From positions 2,514,794 through 2,578,793 of the forward strand of contig CP070719.1 in NCBI GenBank assembly GCA_020350725.1: a stretch of 64,000 bases of DNA, in the 5' to 3' direction. This document shows, piece after piece, positions 8,800 through 20,173 of this stretch (its first letter is position 1; each line of letters starts with the position of its first letter). The notes below the pieces were generated by a model that saw only the letters and a program-made list of their open reading frames with translations, was not told the origin of the DNA and did not search any database. This DNA is from a bacterium. GTDB taxonomy: Bacteria > BMS3Abin14. The position numbers and the translations under genes are program-made.

Positions 8800-8828
8800 T
8801 TGACATTGAAGGCGGTCAATGCTAATAA
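8800..8828 (+). promoter_or_regulatory. Sigma-70-type promoter for the DUF465 gene
   Basis: TTGACA (8800-8805), a 17-base spacer, then TAATAA (8823-8828). A transcript start near 8835 would give a ~22-base leader carrying AGAAGGGG before ATG 8857. The preceding 8604-8790 stretch has no supported gene. Confidence 0.65.
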
Positions 8829-8856
8829 TCCCGAATATTTTTCCAGAAGGGGTATC

Positions 8857-9072
8857 ATGAGCAGGGATAAGGAACTCATCAGCAGGCTCCTTGAGGAGAA
8901 CGAAGAGTTCAGAAAGCTGCACGAGGAGCACATCGCTTTCGAGGAGGAGATCGAGAAACTGATGAAGAAAAGGCCACAGACCACGGAGCTTCACTTCGAG
9001 ATCGAGACCCTCAAGAAGAAGAAGTTGTTCGGTAAAGACAAGATGGAAAGAATCCTTACCAAATATCGTTGA
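8857..9072 (+). CDS. DUF465 (YdcH-like) small coiled-coil protein
   Basis: A 71-residue, highly charged helical protein (MSRDKELISRLLEENEEF...LKKKKLFGKDKMERIL). The layout fits the DUF465/YdcH family: Leu/Glu-rich helix, 'HEEHIAFEEEIEKL' and a basic 'LKKKKLxxKDxM' segment. The molecular role of this family is unsettled. The upstream in-frame start (8800) lies inside the promoter, so ATG 8857 with its AGAAGGGG site is chosen. It appears to be a one-gene transcript with its own promoter and a strong terminator right after it. Confidence 0.82.
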   Translation: MSRDKELISRLLEENEEFRKLHEEHIAFEEEIEKLMKKRPQTTELHFEIETLKKKKLFGKDKMERILTKYR

Positions 9073-9096
9073 TTGTTCAGCCGGTGGCTATCTTCG

Positions 9097-9125
9097 AGGC
9101 GAGGCCAGTGGCCTCGCCTTTTTTT
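9097..9125 (+). terminator. Rho-independent terminator after the DUF465 gene
   Basis: Perfect 10-bp stem AGGCGAGGCC / GGCCTCGCCT with an AGT loop (9097-9119), followed by seven T residues (9119-9125). It lies 24 bases after the stop and just before ilvD. Confidence 0.92.
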
Positions 9126-9156
9126 CAACTGGGGATTCGAGAGGAGTCCAAAGAGA

Positions 9157-10815
9157 ATGAAAAAACCCCTGACCAGCGATCGAGTGAAACGGGGTCCTGA
9201 GAGAGCTCCCTCCCGGGCACTGCTCTATGCTACGGGAGTGACCAAGAAGTCCATGGACCGTCCCCATATCGGTGTCTTCACCAGTTTTACGGATATCATC
9301 CCCGGACACATCGGCATGCGGGAACTGGAAAGGTCCATTGAGAAGGGGGTCCACTCGGGAGGGGGCCTTTCTTTCCTGATCGGGGTTCCCGGGGTCTGTG
9401 ACGGTATCGTCATGGGCCACGAGGGGATGCGCTACAGCCTCCCCACCCGTGAGTGGATATCGGATCTCGTGGAGGCCGTCAGCCGTGGTCACGCCTTTGA
9501 CGGCATTGTCCTCCTCACCAACTGCGACAAGATCACCCCGGGCATGCTGATGGCCGCGGCCAGGCTGAATATCCCCGCCATAGTGGTTACAGCCGGGCCC
9601 ATGCATTCCGGAATGTATAAAGGGGTGCGCCGTTCCCTCGTCAGAGACACCTTCGAGGCTGTCGGCAGCTTTCAGGCCGGCAAGATCGACGAAAGGGAGC
9701 TCGAGTGTATGGCATTGGAGGCCTGTCCCGGCCCGGGGGCGTGCCAGGGCATGTATACAGCGAACACCATGGCCTGCGTTACGGAAGCCCTCGGAATGTC
9801 GCTTCCGGGCTGCGCTACCGCCCTCGCCGGATTCGCCGAGAAGAGACGGATAGCCTTCGAAAGCGGTGAGCGCATTGTCGCCATGGTGGAAGAGAACCTG
9901 CTGCCCGGCGGCGTTTTGACGAGAGAGGCCTTCGAAAACGCCATCTCCGTGGACATGGCGCTTGGCGGCTCCACCAACACGGCCCTGCATGTTCCCGCCA
10001 TTGCACACGAGGCGGATGTCAAGGTCGACCTCGATCTTTTCGACAGGATCAGCTCCCGCACCCCCCACCTGGCCAACATAAGGCCCGGGGGAGAGCACTT
10101 CATGGAGGATCTCCACTATGCCGGCGGGGTTCCGGCCGTCCTGAACCGGCTCCAGCCGCTGCTCCGGGCGTCCATGACCGTATCCGGCAGGGATCTGTTG
10201 GCCATTGCCTCCGCATCCGAGGTCAAGGACCCCGAAGTCATCCGGTCCATGGATCAACCCTATCACAAGCAGGGAGGTATCGCCGTCCTCAGGGGCAACC
10301 TGGCCCCGGACGGCAGCGTCGTCAAGCAGACCGCCGTGGCGGAGGATATGCAGGTCTTCCAGGGTCCCGCTCGCGTCTTCGAGCAGGAGGAGGATGCCAT
10401 GAGGGCCGTCATGGACCGGAAGATCAAGGACGGCGATGTGCTGGTGATCCGCAATGAAGGGCCCCGGGGGGGGCCCGGCATGAGGGAGATGCTGTCGGTG
10501 ACATCGGCCATTCACGGGATGGGTCTGCGGGTGGCCCTGATAACCGACGGTCGATTTTCAGGGGGAACCCGGGGGCCGTGCGTCGGGCATATATCGCCCG
10601 AGGCCGCCTCGGGCGGACCCATGGCCCTCATTGAGAACGGGGACCCCATCCGGATAGACATCCCGGACCGCAGCCTCAACGTGGAGGTACCCGAGGAAGA
10701 GCTGGCCGCGCGGAGATCCCGCTGGTCGGAACCCGAGCCCAGGGTGACCAGGGGGATACTCGGCCGGTACGCCCGTTTGGTGAAATCGGCCAGCACAGGC
10801 GCGATCCTGGAATAG
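9157..10815 (+). CDS. ilvD: Dihydroxy-acid dehydratase
   Basis: A 552-residue IlvD/Edd-family enzyme that dehydrates 2,3-dihydroxy-isovalerate and -methylvalerate to the 2-keto acids of Val and Ile synthesis. Visible Fe-S cysteines and motifs are '[15 protein letters not shown]' (~residue 122), '[17 protein letters not shown]' (~190-206) and the C-terminal '[15 protein letters not shown]' and '[20 protein letters not shown]'. The frame is open from a TTG at 9073 inside the upstream terminator, so ATG 9157 with GAGGAG upstream is the better start. It opens the branched-chain amino acid block. Confidence 0.95.
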   Translation: MKKPLTSDRVKRGPERAPSRALLYATGVTKKSMDRPHIGVFTSFTDIIPGHIGMRELERSIEKGVHSGGGLSFLIGVPGVCDGIVMGHEGMRYSLPTREWISDLVEAVSRGHAFDGIVLLTNCDKITPGMLMAAARLNIPAIVVTAGPMHSGMYKGVRRSLVRDTFEAVGSFQAGKIDERELECMALEACPGPGACQGMYTANTMACVTEALGMSLPGCATALAGFAEKRRIAFESGERIVAMVEENLLPGGVLTREAFENAISVDMALGGSTNTALHVPAIAHEADVKVDLDLFDRISSRTPHLANIRPGGEHFMEDLHYAGGVPAVLNRLQPLLRASMTVSGRDLLAIASASEVKDPEVIRSMDQPYHKQGGIAVLRGNLAPDGSVVKQTAVAEDMQVFQGPARVFEQEEDAMRAVMDRKIKDGDVLVIRNEGPRGGPGMREMLSVTSAIHGMGLRVALITDGRFSGGTRGPCVGHISPEAASGGPMALIENGDPIRIDIPDRSLNVEVPEEELAARRSRWSEPEPRVTRGILGRYARLVKSASTGAILE

Positions 10816-10839
10816 AACTGGAATAATCCACCTTCCTCA

Positions 10840-10926
10840 ATCTTCCTCTCCCCTTTTTGGAGAGGACCGAGGTGACGGGGCATTCACACCACCCTCACCC
10901 CGGTCCCCTCCCGTCAAGGGAGGGGA
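10840..10926 (+). repeat. GC-rich hairpin spacer between ilvD and ilvB
   Basis: Two purine/pyrimidine hairpins: TCCTCTCCCC...GGAGAGGA around 10844-10866, and a perfect 9-bp stem TCCCCTCCC / GGGAGGGGA with a GTCAA loop at 10904-10926. This CCCTCACCCC..CCCTCCCG type of palindromic spacer is common in many bacterial genomes. It has no T-run, so a terminator is unlikely. It could modulate ilvB expression as mRNA structure. Confidence 0.65.
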
Positions 10927-10951
10927 GATGCAGCAGATCAGGAGAGTAACG

Positions 10952-12679
10952 ATGCAGATGTCAGGCGCGGAGATACTAGTAAAAGCCCTCCAGGAAGAGG
11001 GTGTTGAAGTGATTTTCGGCTATCCGGGCGGTGTTCTGCTGGATTTTTACGATGCCCTTTTCAGGGCAGGCATGAGGCACATTCTGACCCGCCACGAGCA
11101 GGCCGCCGCTCACGCGGCAGACGGGTACGCCCGTGCCTCAGGAAAGGTCGGCGTGTGCATGGCCACCTCCGGCCCCGGAGCCACCAACCTCGTCACGGGC
11201 ATCGCCACGGCCCACATGGATTCGGTCCCCGTCGTGGCGTTTACCGGCCAGGTTCCCTCCCACATGATCGGCGGGGACGCCTTCCAGGAGGCCGACATCA
11301 TCGGGATCACCCGGCCGATCACCAAGCACAGCTACCTGGCCACCAGCCCGGGCGAACTCCCCAAGATCGTTCAGGAGGCATTCCATATCGCCTCCACCGG
11401 GCGGCCGGGTCCCGTGGTCATCGACCTGCCCAAGGACGTCCTCCAGGGCAAGGGCAAGTATCACCGGCCGGACAAGGTCGAGATCCGGGGATATAAGCCC
11501 AAGACGGAAGGGCATCCAGGGCAGATCAAGAGGGTCCTGAGCGAGATCATGAAGGCCAAGAGGCCCGTGATCTATGCCGGCGGAGGGGTGGTGATCTCGG
11601 GGGCGGGCGGAGAACTGGTCGCCTTCGCGGAGAAGAACATGATCCCCGTGACGAATACCCTGTTGGGCCTGGGCGGTTTTCCCGGCAACCATCCTCTCTT
11701 TCTGGGCATGCTGGGCATGCACGGGACCTACCAGGCCAACATGACCATTCACGAGTCCGACCTGATCATCGCCATCGGAGCCCGGTTCGACGACAGGGTG
11801 ACAGGCGCGGTGGCCAAGTTCGCCCCCAGCGCCAGGGTCGTCCACATCGACGTGGACCCATCGGCCATAAGCAAGAACATCGTTGTTCACGTCCCGGTCG
11901 TCGGTGACGTCAGGGGTGTCCTGAAGGAGTTGAACAAGATCCAGAAGGGGGAAAAGGCCGTCTGGAAGGAGATCCGGAGCAAATGGCTTGACAGGGTCAG
12001 GGCCTGGGGCGAGGAAAGGCCACTGTCCTACGACCGCAAGAGCAGTCTGATCAAGCCGCAGTATGTGATCGAAAAGCTCAGTGAACTGGCGCCCGATGAT
12101 GCTATTATCACCACGGAGGTGGGGCAGAATCAGATGTGGGTGGCCCAGTATTACAAGTTTGTCAAACCGAGGACCCTTCTGTCATCCGGCGGCCTGGGAA
12201 CCATGGGTTATGGGTTCCCTGCGGCCATGGGAGCCCAGTTCGCCTTTCCGAAAAGGGTGGTGGTGGACGTCGCCGGCGACGGGAGTATCCAGATGAACAT
12301 CCAGGAACTGGCAACCGTGGCCCAACACAACATCCCGGTCAAGATCGTCATCCTCAACAACTGCTTTCTGGGCATGGTAAGGCAATGGCAGGAGCTTTTT
12401 TACGACGCCCGCTATTCCCAGACCTGTCTTTCCTCCAACCCTGATTTTGTGAAGGTCGCCGAGGCCTACGGGGTCAAGGGTATCCGGATCTCCGATAAAG
12501 CAGAGGTGGAAGCGGGCCTCAAGGAGGCACTGGCCCATCCCGGCCCTGTGGTGGTGGACTGCCAGATCGACCGGGAGGAGGGCGTTTACCCCATGGTTCC
12601 CGCCGGCGCGGCCTCCAGCGAGATGATCTTCGGGCCCGATCGAAAGAAGAAGGAGAGCAAGCTCAAAGCTGTTAAATAG
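10952..12679 (+). CDS. ilvB: Acetolactate synthase large (catalytic) subunit
   Basis: A ~575-residue thiamine diphosphate enzyme that joins pyruvate with pyruvate or 2-ketobutyrate. It shows the catalytic Glu in 'LTRHEQAAAHAADGYARASG' (~residue 50), the FAD-domain region 'GMHGTYQANMTIHESDLIIAIGARFDDRVTG' and the ThDP motif GDGSIQMN...ILNN (~440-470). Start 10952 is preferred because AGGAGAG lies 7-8 bases upstream. An in-frame ATG at 10928 abuts the palindromic spacer. The regulatory subunit follows 170 bp downstream. Confidence 0.95.
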   Translation: MQMSGAEILVKALQEEGVEVIFGYPGGVLLDFYDALFRAGMRHILTRHEQAAAHAADGYARASGKVGVCMATSGPGATNLVTGIATAHMDSVPVVAFTGQVPSHMIGGDAFQEADIIGITRPITKHSYLATSPGELPKIVQEAFHIASTGRPGPVVIDLPKDVLQGKGKYHRPDKVEIRGYKPKTEGHPGQIKRVLSEIMKAKRPVIYAGGGVVISGAGGELVAFAEKNMIPVTNTLLGLGGFPGNHPLFLGMLGMHGTYQANMTIHESDLIIAIGARFDDRVTGAVAKFAPSARVVHIDVDPSAISKNIVVHVPVVGDVRGVLKELNKIQKGEKAVWKEIRSKWLDRVRAWGEERPLSYDRKSSLIKPQYVIEKLSELAPDDAIITTEVGQNQMWVAQYYKFVKPRTLLSSGGLGTMGYGFPAAMGAQFAFPKRVVVDVAGDGSIQMNIQELATVAQHNIPVKIVILNNCFLGMVRQWQELFYDARYSQTCLSSNPDFVKVAEAYGVKGIRISDKAEVEAGLKEALAHPGPVVVDCQIDREEGVYPMVPAGAASSEMIFGPDRKKKESKLKAVK

Positions 12680-12849
12680 AGATTTTTTCCGGAACGCGCT
12701 GAAGAAGTCCGGTTGCTCGGAGGGGCGCAAAGCCCGCAGAAGATGATCGGGGTCTGGAGCCTGGACCCTGGAGTCAGGGAACCGGCTGGCCTCTTTAGGG
12801 AGCCACATGTGGGCGTGACGAGCGAGCGTGAGAAGATGAGAGGTGCACA

Positions 12850-13335
12850 ATGAGACACACCATTACCATAACGGTGGAGAATAAATTCGGAGTCCTGTCC
12901 CGGGTGGCCGGTCTCTTTTCGGGGAGGGGTTTTAACATCGAGAGCCTCAGCGTGGGAGAGACCCTCGACCCCACGATCTCCCGGATGACCATCGTCACCC
13001 GGGGCGATGACCGGATCATCGAACAGGTGACAAAGCAGCTCCGAAAGCTTGTCGACGTCATCAAAGTGACTGACCTGACGGACAGCTCCTTCGTGGACAG
13101 GGAGATGATCCTCGTCAAGATCAGCGCCACAGAGAAGAACAAGGCCGAGATTCTCAGGATCAACGAGATCTTCAGGGGAAAGATCGTGGACGTTTCGCCG
13201 ACCACCTACACGTTCGAGATCACCGGTGACGAGGGCAAGATCGAGGCGTTCATAAAACTGATCAAGCCCTTCGGCGTCAAGGAGATAAGCCGCACGGGCA
13301 AAGTCGCCATTCTGCGCGAGATGAATGGGGAATAA
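12850..13335 (+). CDS. ilvN: Acetolactate synthase small (regulatory) subunit
   Basis: A 161-residue protein with an N-terminal ACT domain ('[31 protein letters not shown]') and a second ACT-like C-terminal domain. It binds valine to give feedback inhibition and stimulates the IlvB subunit. Length and motifs are standard for IlvH/IlvN. The 12680-12849 spacer carries short GGTCTGGAGCCTGGACCC words but no gene. Confidence 0.94.
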   Translation: MRHTITITVENKFGVLSRVAGLFSGRGFNIESLSVGETLDPTISRMTIVTRGDDRIIEQVTKQLRKLVDVIKVTDLTDSSFVDREMILVKISATEKNKAEILRINEIFRGKIVDVSPTTYTFEITGDEGKIEAFIKLIKPFGVKEISRTGKVAILREMNGE

Positions 13336-13339
13336 ATTC

Positions 13340-13440
13340 AGTACCTGGTGTCTGGTATCCAGCGCCCAGTGCTCAGTGCTCAGTGCATGCTGTTATTGTC
13401 AGGAGCCAGGAGCTTGAAACTGGGAACTGTCTTTTCGAAA
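13340..13440 (+). repeat. Word-repeat spacer between ilvN and ilvC
   Basis: Short words CTGGTGTCTGGTATCC, CCAGTGCTCAGTGCTCAG and CAGGAGCCAGGAGC fill the ~118 bases between the two genes. Parts of CCAG/CTGG words are in opposite orientation, so local pairing is possible. A GAAAGGAGCAACAGG ribosome site for ilvC ends the spacer. Confidence 0.55.
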
Positions 13441-13453
13441 GGAGCAACAGGAA

Positions 13454-14473
13454 ATGAACGTACTGACCGATAAGGACCTCAAGATCAAAGGGAAGCCCCT
13501 GGCGGGCAAGAAGGTGTCCGTCATCGGATACGGAAGCCAGGGCCACGCCCAGGCCCTCAACCTCAAGGACAGCGGTGTCGACGTGACGATCGGCCTCATC
13601 GAGGGCGATCCCGGCAGGGAGACCGCCGCCAAGGCCGGATTCAAGGTGGCCTCTATAGAGGAGGCCTCCGCGGGCGCGGACCTGATCATGCTCCTTGTGC
13701 CGGATGAATTCCACAGGACGGTTTACGGGACGGCCATCGCTCCTAACGCCAAGGATGGCTGCACCCTGGCCGTATCCCACGGTTTTTCCATCCACTACGG
13801 CCAGGTGTCGCCGTCGGCCGGCATGGACGTGATCATGATCGCCCCCAAGGGACCCGGGCACCTGGTGCGCCAGGAGTTCGCCCAGGGGCGCGGGGTCCCC
13901 TCCCTCGTCGCCGTGCACCAGGATGTCACCGGATCCGCGCGGCAGACCGCCCTGGAGTATGCGGCAGCCATCGGAGCCGGCAGGGTAGGGATCCTGGAGA
14001 CCACTTTCCGGGAAGAGACGGAGACGGACCTGTTCGGTGAGCAGGCCGTTCTCTGCGGCGGCGCGACCCGGCTGGTGCTGGCCGGTTTCGAGACCCTTGT
14101 CGAGGCCGGCTATTCACCGGAGATGGCCTACTTCGAGTGCCTGCACGAACTGAAGCTCATTGTGGACCTGATGTACCAGGGCGGCATCGCCACCATGCGC
14201 TATTCCATCAGCAACACCGCTGAATACGGCGATCTCACCCGGGGGGACAGGGTCATCGACGCCCTTGTCAAGGAGGAGATGGAGGAGATCCTGGCCGAGG
14301 TCCAGAGCGGGGAGTTCGCCAGGGAGTGGATCCTGGAGAACCAGGCCGGCCGACCGGTGTTCAACGCCCTCAGACGGCAGGCTTCCGAGCACCCCATCGA
14401 GGAGGTCGGAAGGCGTCTGCGGGGCCTCATGCCCTGGCTCAAGGAACAGGCGGCGGTGAAGGAAGAAGAATAA
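13454..14473 (+). CDS. ilvC: Ketol-acid reductoisomerase (class I)
   Basis: A 339-residue enzyme converting acetolactate or acetohydroxybutyrate to the dihydroxy acid with NADPH and Mg. The nucleotide-binding loop '[17 protein letters not shown]' is at ~25-42, the metal/active-site region '[19 protein letters not shown]' near 190, and '[18 protein letters not shown]' near 245, all as in class I KARI. A Ser/Asp-rich loop deciding NADPH versus NADH was not analysed. Strong AAAGGAG site upstream. Confidence 0.96.
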   Translation: MNVLTDKDLKIKGKPLAGKKVSVIGYGSQGHAQALNLKDSGVDVTIGLIEGDPGRETAAKAGFKVASIEEASAGADLIMLLVPDEFHRTVYGTAIAPNAKDGCTLAVSHGFSIHYGQVSPSAGMDVIMIAPKGPGHLVRQEFAQGRGVPSLVAVHQDVTGSARQTALEYAAAIGAGRVGILETTFREETETDLFGEQAVLCGGATRLVLAGFETLVEAGYSPEMAYFECLHELKLIVDLMYQGGIATMRYSISNTAEYGDLTRGDRVIDALVKEEMEEILAEVQSGEFAREWILENQAGRPVFNALRRQASEHPIEEVGRRLRGLMPWLKEQAAVKEEE

Positions 14474-14701
14474 TAAATGCCGTGATCAGTGATGTGTTAT
14501 TTGTGATCGGGAATGGCTGAGACTGAAGGCCTTTGGTCCCATACAGTCCTTAAGGACAGTTAAGGGACAAGGTTGCAACTTCTGAATTTTAGATTGTCCG
14601 ACCGAATTATTGGTGTGGAGCAACTGCCATAGGGAATTACAAAGAACAAAGCAGGAAAGTTAAGAGCGCTTGGATCGCGAATTACGAATCACGAGACCAA
14701 A
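14474..14701 (+). other. Intergenic spacer with GTGATCAGTGAT / GAATTACGAATCACG words
   Basis: No gene seen in 228 bases. The left end holds GTGATCAGTGATGTG and TTTGTGATCGGG. The right end holds GATCGCGAATTACGAATCAC, which is partly the reverse complement. This is the same word family as at 44310-44477. The psd gene begins seven bases after the right arm, without a clear ribosome site. Confidence 0.55.
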
Positions 14702-15358
14702 ATGAAACAGAAGCAGATAATACCGCTAATAGCAAATGAGGGGCTCATCCGAGCGGCATTTCCCGGCGTGGCCTGCGTGGTTCTGTTTCTGGCGGGGTGG
14801 AACGCTCCCGGTACCGTCATGGCGGCGGTCACGGTGGCGGTTCTCCTCTTCTTCCGGGACCCGGAAAGGGCCATCACGGCAGACGCCGGGCAGATCCTGT
14901 CCCCCGCCGATGGAAGGGTCGTAGCCGTCGACCGGCCAAGGGAGGATCGTTATCTGGGGACCGACAGCCTGAGGGTCAGCGTGTTCATGAGCATTTTCAA
15001 CGTGCACATCAACCGGATTCCCTGCGACGGCAAGGTCCTTGAGGTCAACCACGTTCCGGGAGGTTTCAGGATGGCCCATCTGGATGACGTGGGGGCCGAA
15101 AACGAGAGGATGGAGGTCCTCCTCGAGGACCCCGGAGGGCGAAGAAGCCTCATGGTCCAGGTGGCCGGCCTGGTGGCAAGGAGGATCATCTGCCGGGTGG
15201 CGCCCGGGACGGACGTCGGGCGCGGGGAGCGTTACGGGCTGATCTGCTTCGGTTCCAGGGTGGACCTCTATCTTTCCTCCGAGGCCGAGGCGCGGGTGAG
15301 GATCGGAGACAGGGTGAGGGCGGGGCTGTCGGTCGTCGCTGAACTCCCGGCGAGGTGA
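14702..15358 (+). CDS. psd: Phosphatidylserine decarboxylase proenzyme (short type)
   Basis: A 218-residue membrane-associated enzyme that makes phosphatidylethanolamine. It has an N-terminal hydrophobic region (~15-55), 'FFRDPERAI' and 'SPADGRVVAV' motifs, 'VSVFMSIFNVHINRIPCDGKV' and the self-cleavage site 'CFGSRVDLYL' near residue 180, where a pyruvoyl group forms from the Ser. Its presence with pssA inside a branched-chain amino acid cluster is the arrangement I know from Geobacter-like genomes. Confidence 0.93.
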   Translation: MKQKQIIPLIANEGLIRAAFPGVACVVLFLAGWNAPGTVMAAVTVAVLLFFRDPERAITADAGQILSPADGRVVAVDRPREDRYLGTDSLRVSVFMSIFNVHINRIPCDGKVLEVNHVPGGFRMAHLDDVGAENERMEVLLEDPGGRRSLMVQVAGLVARRIICRVAPGTDVGRGERYGLICFGSRVDLYLSSEAEARVRIGDRVRAGLSVVAELPAR

Positions 15359-15465
15359 GTCGCCTGGCCTGCAGCCGAAGAACACAAAAAAAGGAGGTCC
15401 GGGAAGACGTCCCGGCATCGATTCCTGGAGATCAGGTCCAGGTTGTCCGGGACTGACCGGCAGAG

Positions 15466-16383
15466 ATGACCATGAATAACGCCAAAAACAGTGTTCCTCA
15501 CAGGCAGATGGATATCCAGCCCGTTTCGGCTGATCCGTCCTCGGTCGGGGAGACGGCCGGGGACAGAATATCCAGCCGGCGGGCCATTTACCTGCTGCCC
15601 AACATGATCACAACCCTGGCGCTCTTCTCCGGGTTCATTTCCGTGGTGGCCTCTCTGAATGGAGAATTCGTGAGGGCTTCGGTCGCCATCATCGCGGCAG
15701 GGCTTTTCGACGCCCTGGACGGCCGCATAGCCCGGATGACCAGGACGTCATCCCTCTTCGGGGTCCAGTACGACAGCCTGTCGGACATCGTCGCCTTCGG
15801 TATGGCCCCGGCCATCCTCATGTACACGGCGGTCCTGCAGCCGCTTGGCCGGTTCGGGTGGCTGGGAGCCTTTCTCTTCCTTGCCTGCGGGGCCCTGAGG
15901 CTGGCGCGTTACAATGTCGAGGCTCAGAAAGTGGGCCAGAAACACTTCACCGGCCTCCCGATTCCAGCGGCGGCCGGCGTGGTCGCCACCGGGATGCTTC
16001 TGATCGGTGATCAGGGACTGCCGTCGGGCTTTGTGGAAGTGTTGGTCATACTGACCGTCTATCTGCTCTCGTTCCTGATGATCAGTACCGTACCCTACCC
16101 GAGCCTGAAACAGGTGGTGATCCCGAGACGAAAGGCCTTCCAGGTCCTGGCCGGCCTGGTCGTGTGCCTGGTCCTGGTCGCCAATTATCCGGCTCACTTT
16201 CTCTTCGGATTCGGTGTGACCTATACGGTCCTCGGGCCCGTTCTGGGCACCTGGGTCCTGAGAAAGTTGGGAAGTGAGGACATCGAGCACATGGAGAGCT
16301 TCACACTGGAGGATGAAGACATCCTCGAGACCACTGGAGAGGAGGTGGTGACGCGACATGGGACTCAGCGAGAGCGACCTTAG
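15466..16383 (+). CDS. pssA: CDP-diacylglycerol-serine O-phosphatidyltransferase
   Basis: A 305-residue multi-helix membrane enzyme with the CDP-alcohol phosphotransferase signature DG-x2-AR-x8-G-x3-D-x3-D, seen as 'DGRIARMTRTSSLFGVQYDSLSD' (bases ~15719-15787). A ~35-residue hydrophilic N-terminus precedes the first helix; an alternative start is the second Met, 15472. It makes phosphatidylserine, the substrate of Psd encoded just upstream. The C-terminus is acidic (EDIEHMESFTLEDEDILE). Confidence 0.93.
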   Translation: MTMNNAKNSVPHRQMDIQPVSADPSSVGETAGDRISSRRAIYLLPNMITTLALFSGFISVVASLNGEFVRASVAIIAAGLFDALDGRIARMTRTSSLFGVQYDSLSDIVAFGMAPAILMYTAVLQPLGRFGWLGAFLFLACGALRLARYNVEAQKVGQKHFTGLPIPAAAGVVATGMLLIGDQGLPSGFVEVLVILTVYLLSFLMISTVPYPSLKQVVIPRRKAFQVLAGLVVCLVLVANYPAHFLFGFGVTYTVLGPVLGTWVLRKLGSEDIEHMESFTLEDEDILETTGEEVVTRHGTQRERP

Positions 16384-16531
16384 GCTGACCGGGGTGTCCC
16401 GGACGTGGTGGAACGGGCAGGTCCGCCGCGACGGCGTTGCCCATGAGGTCACCGCCGGGACCTTCCAGACCCCATTACGGTCGAAGAAGGGAAAAGCAGT
16501 TCAGGTAACATGGAGATCAGAAATCAGATAA
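16358..16531 (+). CDS. Possible small ORF overlapping the pssA end
   Basis: ATG at 16358, preceded by GGAGAGGAGG with ~10-base spacing, opens a 57-codon frame (MGLSESDLRLTGVSRTWWNGQ...) ending at TAA 16529-16531. It overlaps pssA by 26 bases and stops 90 bases before leuA. It has no Leu, Val or Ile run, so it is not a classical attenuator leader. I do not recognise the product. The good ribosome site is the main support. Confidence 0.25.
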   Translation: MGLSESDLRLTGVSRTWWNGQVRRDGVAHEVTAGTFQTPLRSKKGKAVQVTWRSEIR

Positions 16532-16620
16532 CTGGGAATGAGAGCATTGGTTCATCTATAGGGCCTCTTCGATCGCCGGCTATCCGAATTTCTATTCTCT
16601 GTACAGGGAAGGAGAACCAG

Positions 16621-18162
<1,542 letters not shown>

Positions 18163-18264
18163 TTTCAGTGCTAAGTGCTAAGAACTAAGAACTAAGTACT
18201 GAATGCTGAGGCGGGATCTTAATCCTATTTCCTTAAGTCCTTGGCTCGCTGTGCTTAAGTTCTC
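18163..18264 (+). repeat. Inverted word array between leuA and leuC
   Basis: The left arm has AGTGCTAAGTGCTAAG and AACTAAGAACTAAGTAC. The right arm has CCTTAAGTCCTTGGCTC and GTGCTTAAGTTCTC, which are partly complementary to it. No coding potential is seen. Confidence 0.6.
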
Positions 18265-18287
18265 ATCCCAACGACAAGGAATACCCT

Positions 18288-19547
18288 ATGGCAATGACCA
18301 TCACACAGAAGATCCTTGCGGCCCACGCGGGGCTCGACTCGGTCCACCCGGGTGAGATCATCATGGCGGAGGTGGACCTGGCCCTCGGCAACGACATCAC
18401 CGCCCCTATAGCCATCAGTATCCTGCGCGAGAAAGGCATCCAGAGGGTCTTCGACAGGGACAGGATCGCCCTTGTCCCCGATCACTTCGCTCCCAACAAG
18501 GACATAGCGTCCGCCGAGCAGTGCCGGCAGATGAGGGAGTTCGCGCGCGATTTCGACATCACCCACTATTTCGAACTGGGAGAGATGGGCATCGAGCATG
18601 CCCTTCTTCCGGAGAAGGGTCTCGTTCTCCCCGGCGACCTCGTCGTCGGCGCCGACAGCCACACCTGCACCTACGGGGCACTGGGCGCCTTCTCCATGGG
18701 GGTAGGAAGCACCGACCTCGCGGGCGCCATGATCAGCGGCAAGGCCTGGTTCAAGGTGCCGACGTCCATCAAATTCGTTTTCTCGGGAAAGCTCAGGCCG
18801 TGGGTGGGCGGCAAGGATCTGATCCTTTACACCATCGGCCGGATCGGTGTGGACGGGGCCCTCTACAGGTCCATGGAGTTCACCGGTGAGACCATCGACA
18901 GCCTCCCCATGGCCGATCGTCTGGCCATGTGCAACATGGCCATTGAAGCGGGGGCCAAGAACGGTATCATCACCCCCGACGGCATCACCGAGGAATACGT
19001 TAAGGGGAGGGCCTCACGCGAGTACACACTCTATTCCTCCGATCCCGGAGCCCGGTACGACGAGGTCCACGAGTACGACGCCTCGGCCATTGATCTTCAG
19101 GTGGCCTTTCCCCACCTTCCGGAGAATTCCCGCCCTGTGGGCGAGGCCAGGGGCGTATCCATCGACCAGGTGGTGGTTGGATCCTGCACCAACGGACGCC
19201 TGGAGGATCTTCGCCAGGCCGGGGAGGTCCTCAGGGGGCACCGGGTGGCCAGGGGGGTCAGGATGATCGTGATCCCGGCGACCCCGCTGATCTACCGGCA
19301 GGCCATGGATGAGGGCCTCTTCGAGATCTTCCTGGATGCCGGGGCCGTCATCAGCACCCCGACCTGCGGGCCCTGTCTCGGCGGCCACATGGGGATCCTG
19401 GCCGAGGGGGAGCGGGCCGTCGCCACCACCAACAGGAACTTCGTCGGCCGCATGGGGCATCCGAAGAGCGAGGTCTACCTCTCCGGTCCCGCAGTGGCCG
19501 CGGCGAGCGCCGTCGTGGGCAGCATCGCGAGTCCGGAGGACCTGTAA
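18288..19547 (+). CDS. leuC: 3-isopropylmalate dehydratase large subunit
   Basis: A 419-residue aconitase-fold protein of the homoaconitase/isopropylmalate isomerase large-subunit class. The 4Fe-4S ligands are visible as '[14 protein letters not shown]' (~residue 300) and '[14 protein letters not shown]' (~360), and '[27 protein letters not shown]' is near 120. The shorter LeuC type (about 420 residues) usually pairs with a ~165-residue LeuD, as here. MAMTITQKI could start at either Met. Confidence 0.94.
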   Translation: MAMTITQKILAAHAGLDSVHPGEIIMAEVDLALGNDITAPIAISILREKGIQRVFDRDRIALVPDHFAPNKDIASAEQCRQMREFARDFDITHYFELGEMGIEHALLPEKGLVLPGDLVVGADSHTCTYGALGAFSMGVGSTDLAGAMISGKAWFKVPTSIKFVFSGKLRPWVGGKDLILYTIGRIGVDGALYRSMEFTGETIDSLPMADRLAMCNMAIEAGAKNGIITPDGITEEYVKGRASREYTLYSSDPGARYDEVHEYDASAIDLQVAFPHLPENSRPVGEARGVSIDQVVVGSCTNGRLEDLRQAGEVLRGHRVARGVRMIVIPATPLIYRQAMDEGLFEIFLDAGAVISTPTCGPCLGGHMGILAEGERAVATTNRNFVGRMGHPKSEVYLSGPAVAAASAVVGSIASPEDL

Positions 19548-19560
19548 TGTGTGTCCGAGG

Positions 19561-19640
19561 CCAAAGTCCAACATCCAAAAGTAAAAGGCAGAGCAGGTTA
19601 TTTCTAATAATTTTGGATTTTAGATTTTGGACTTTGGATT
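19561..19640 (+). repeat. Inverted word array, CCAAAGTCCAAAATCC family, between leuC and leuD
   Basis: Left arm CCAAAGTCCAACATCCAAAA (19561-19580). Right arm at 19611-19637 (TTTTGGATTTT...TTTTGGACTTTGG) is its near reverse complement. A 30-base A/G- and T-rich loop separates them. The same words in single orientation occur at 22643-22672 and 39898-39925. Confidence 0.85.
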
Positions 19641-19668
19641 ATTTTAAAGGCACCGAAGAGGTGAGAAA

Positions 19669-20172
19669 ATGACCAAACAGTCTCTCTACAAAGGCAAGGC
19701 CTGGCGTTTCGGTGACGACATCGACACCGACGCCATCATCCCCGCCCGGTACCTGACCACTTCCGACCCGGATGAACTGGCCGGTCACTGCATGGAGGAT
19801 GCCGATCCCGATTTCCAGTCGAAAGTGTCCGCCGGCGACATCATCGTCGGGGGGAAGAATTTCGGATGCGGTTCCTCCCGTGAACACGCCCCCATCGCCA
19901 TCAAAGCGGCGAAAGTGTCCTGTGTCATCGCCTCCTCCTTCGCCAGGATCTTCTACAGGAACGCCTTCAACATGGGGCTGCCTATCTTCGAGTCCCCGGA
20001 GGCTTCTGCGGGCATCCGGACCGGCGACGAACTCGAGGTGGACCCGGCGGAGGGCATTATCCGGAATCTGACCAGGGGGGTGGAGTTCCGCGCCGAACCC
20101 TATCCGCCCTTCATGGTGGACCTCATCCAGTCCGGAGGGCTCATCCCTTACCTGCTCAAGGAGGTTTCATAA
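19669..20172 (+). CDS. leuD: 3-isopropylmalate dehydratase small subunit
   Basis: A 167-residue swivel domain that completes the LeuCD isomerase active site. Family motifs '[20 protein letters not shown]' (~residues 12-31) and '[21 protein letters not shown]' (~58-78) are intact. GAAGAGGTGAGAAA precedes the ATG. The stop is one base before leuB, so leuD-leuB translation is likely coupled. Confidence 0.95.
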   Translation: MTKQSLYKGKAWRFGDDIDTDAIIPARYLTTSDPDELAGHCMEDADPDFQSKVSAGDIIVGGKNFGCGSSREHAPIAIKAAKVSCVIASSFARIFYRNAFNMGLPIFESPEASAGIRTGDELEVDPAEGIIRNLTRGVEFRAEPYPPFMVDLIQSGGLIPYLLKEVS

Positions 20173-20173
20173 T

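Noticed and set aside
10816-12850. Possible T-box or leader-peptide attenuator for the ilv/leu genes
   Set aside because: No T-box sequence, no run of Leu/Val/Ile codons and no terminator/antiterminator pair found before ilvB, ilvN, ilvC or leuA.
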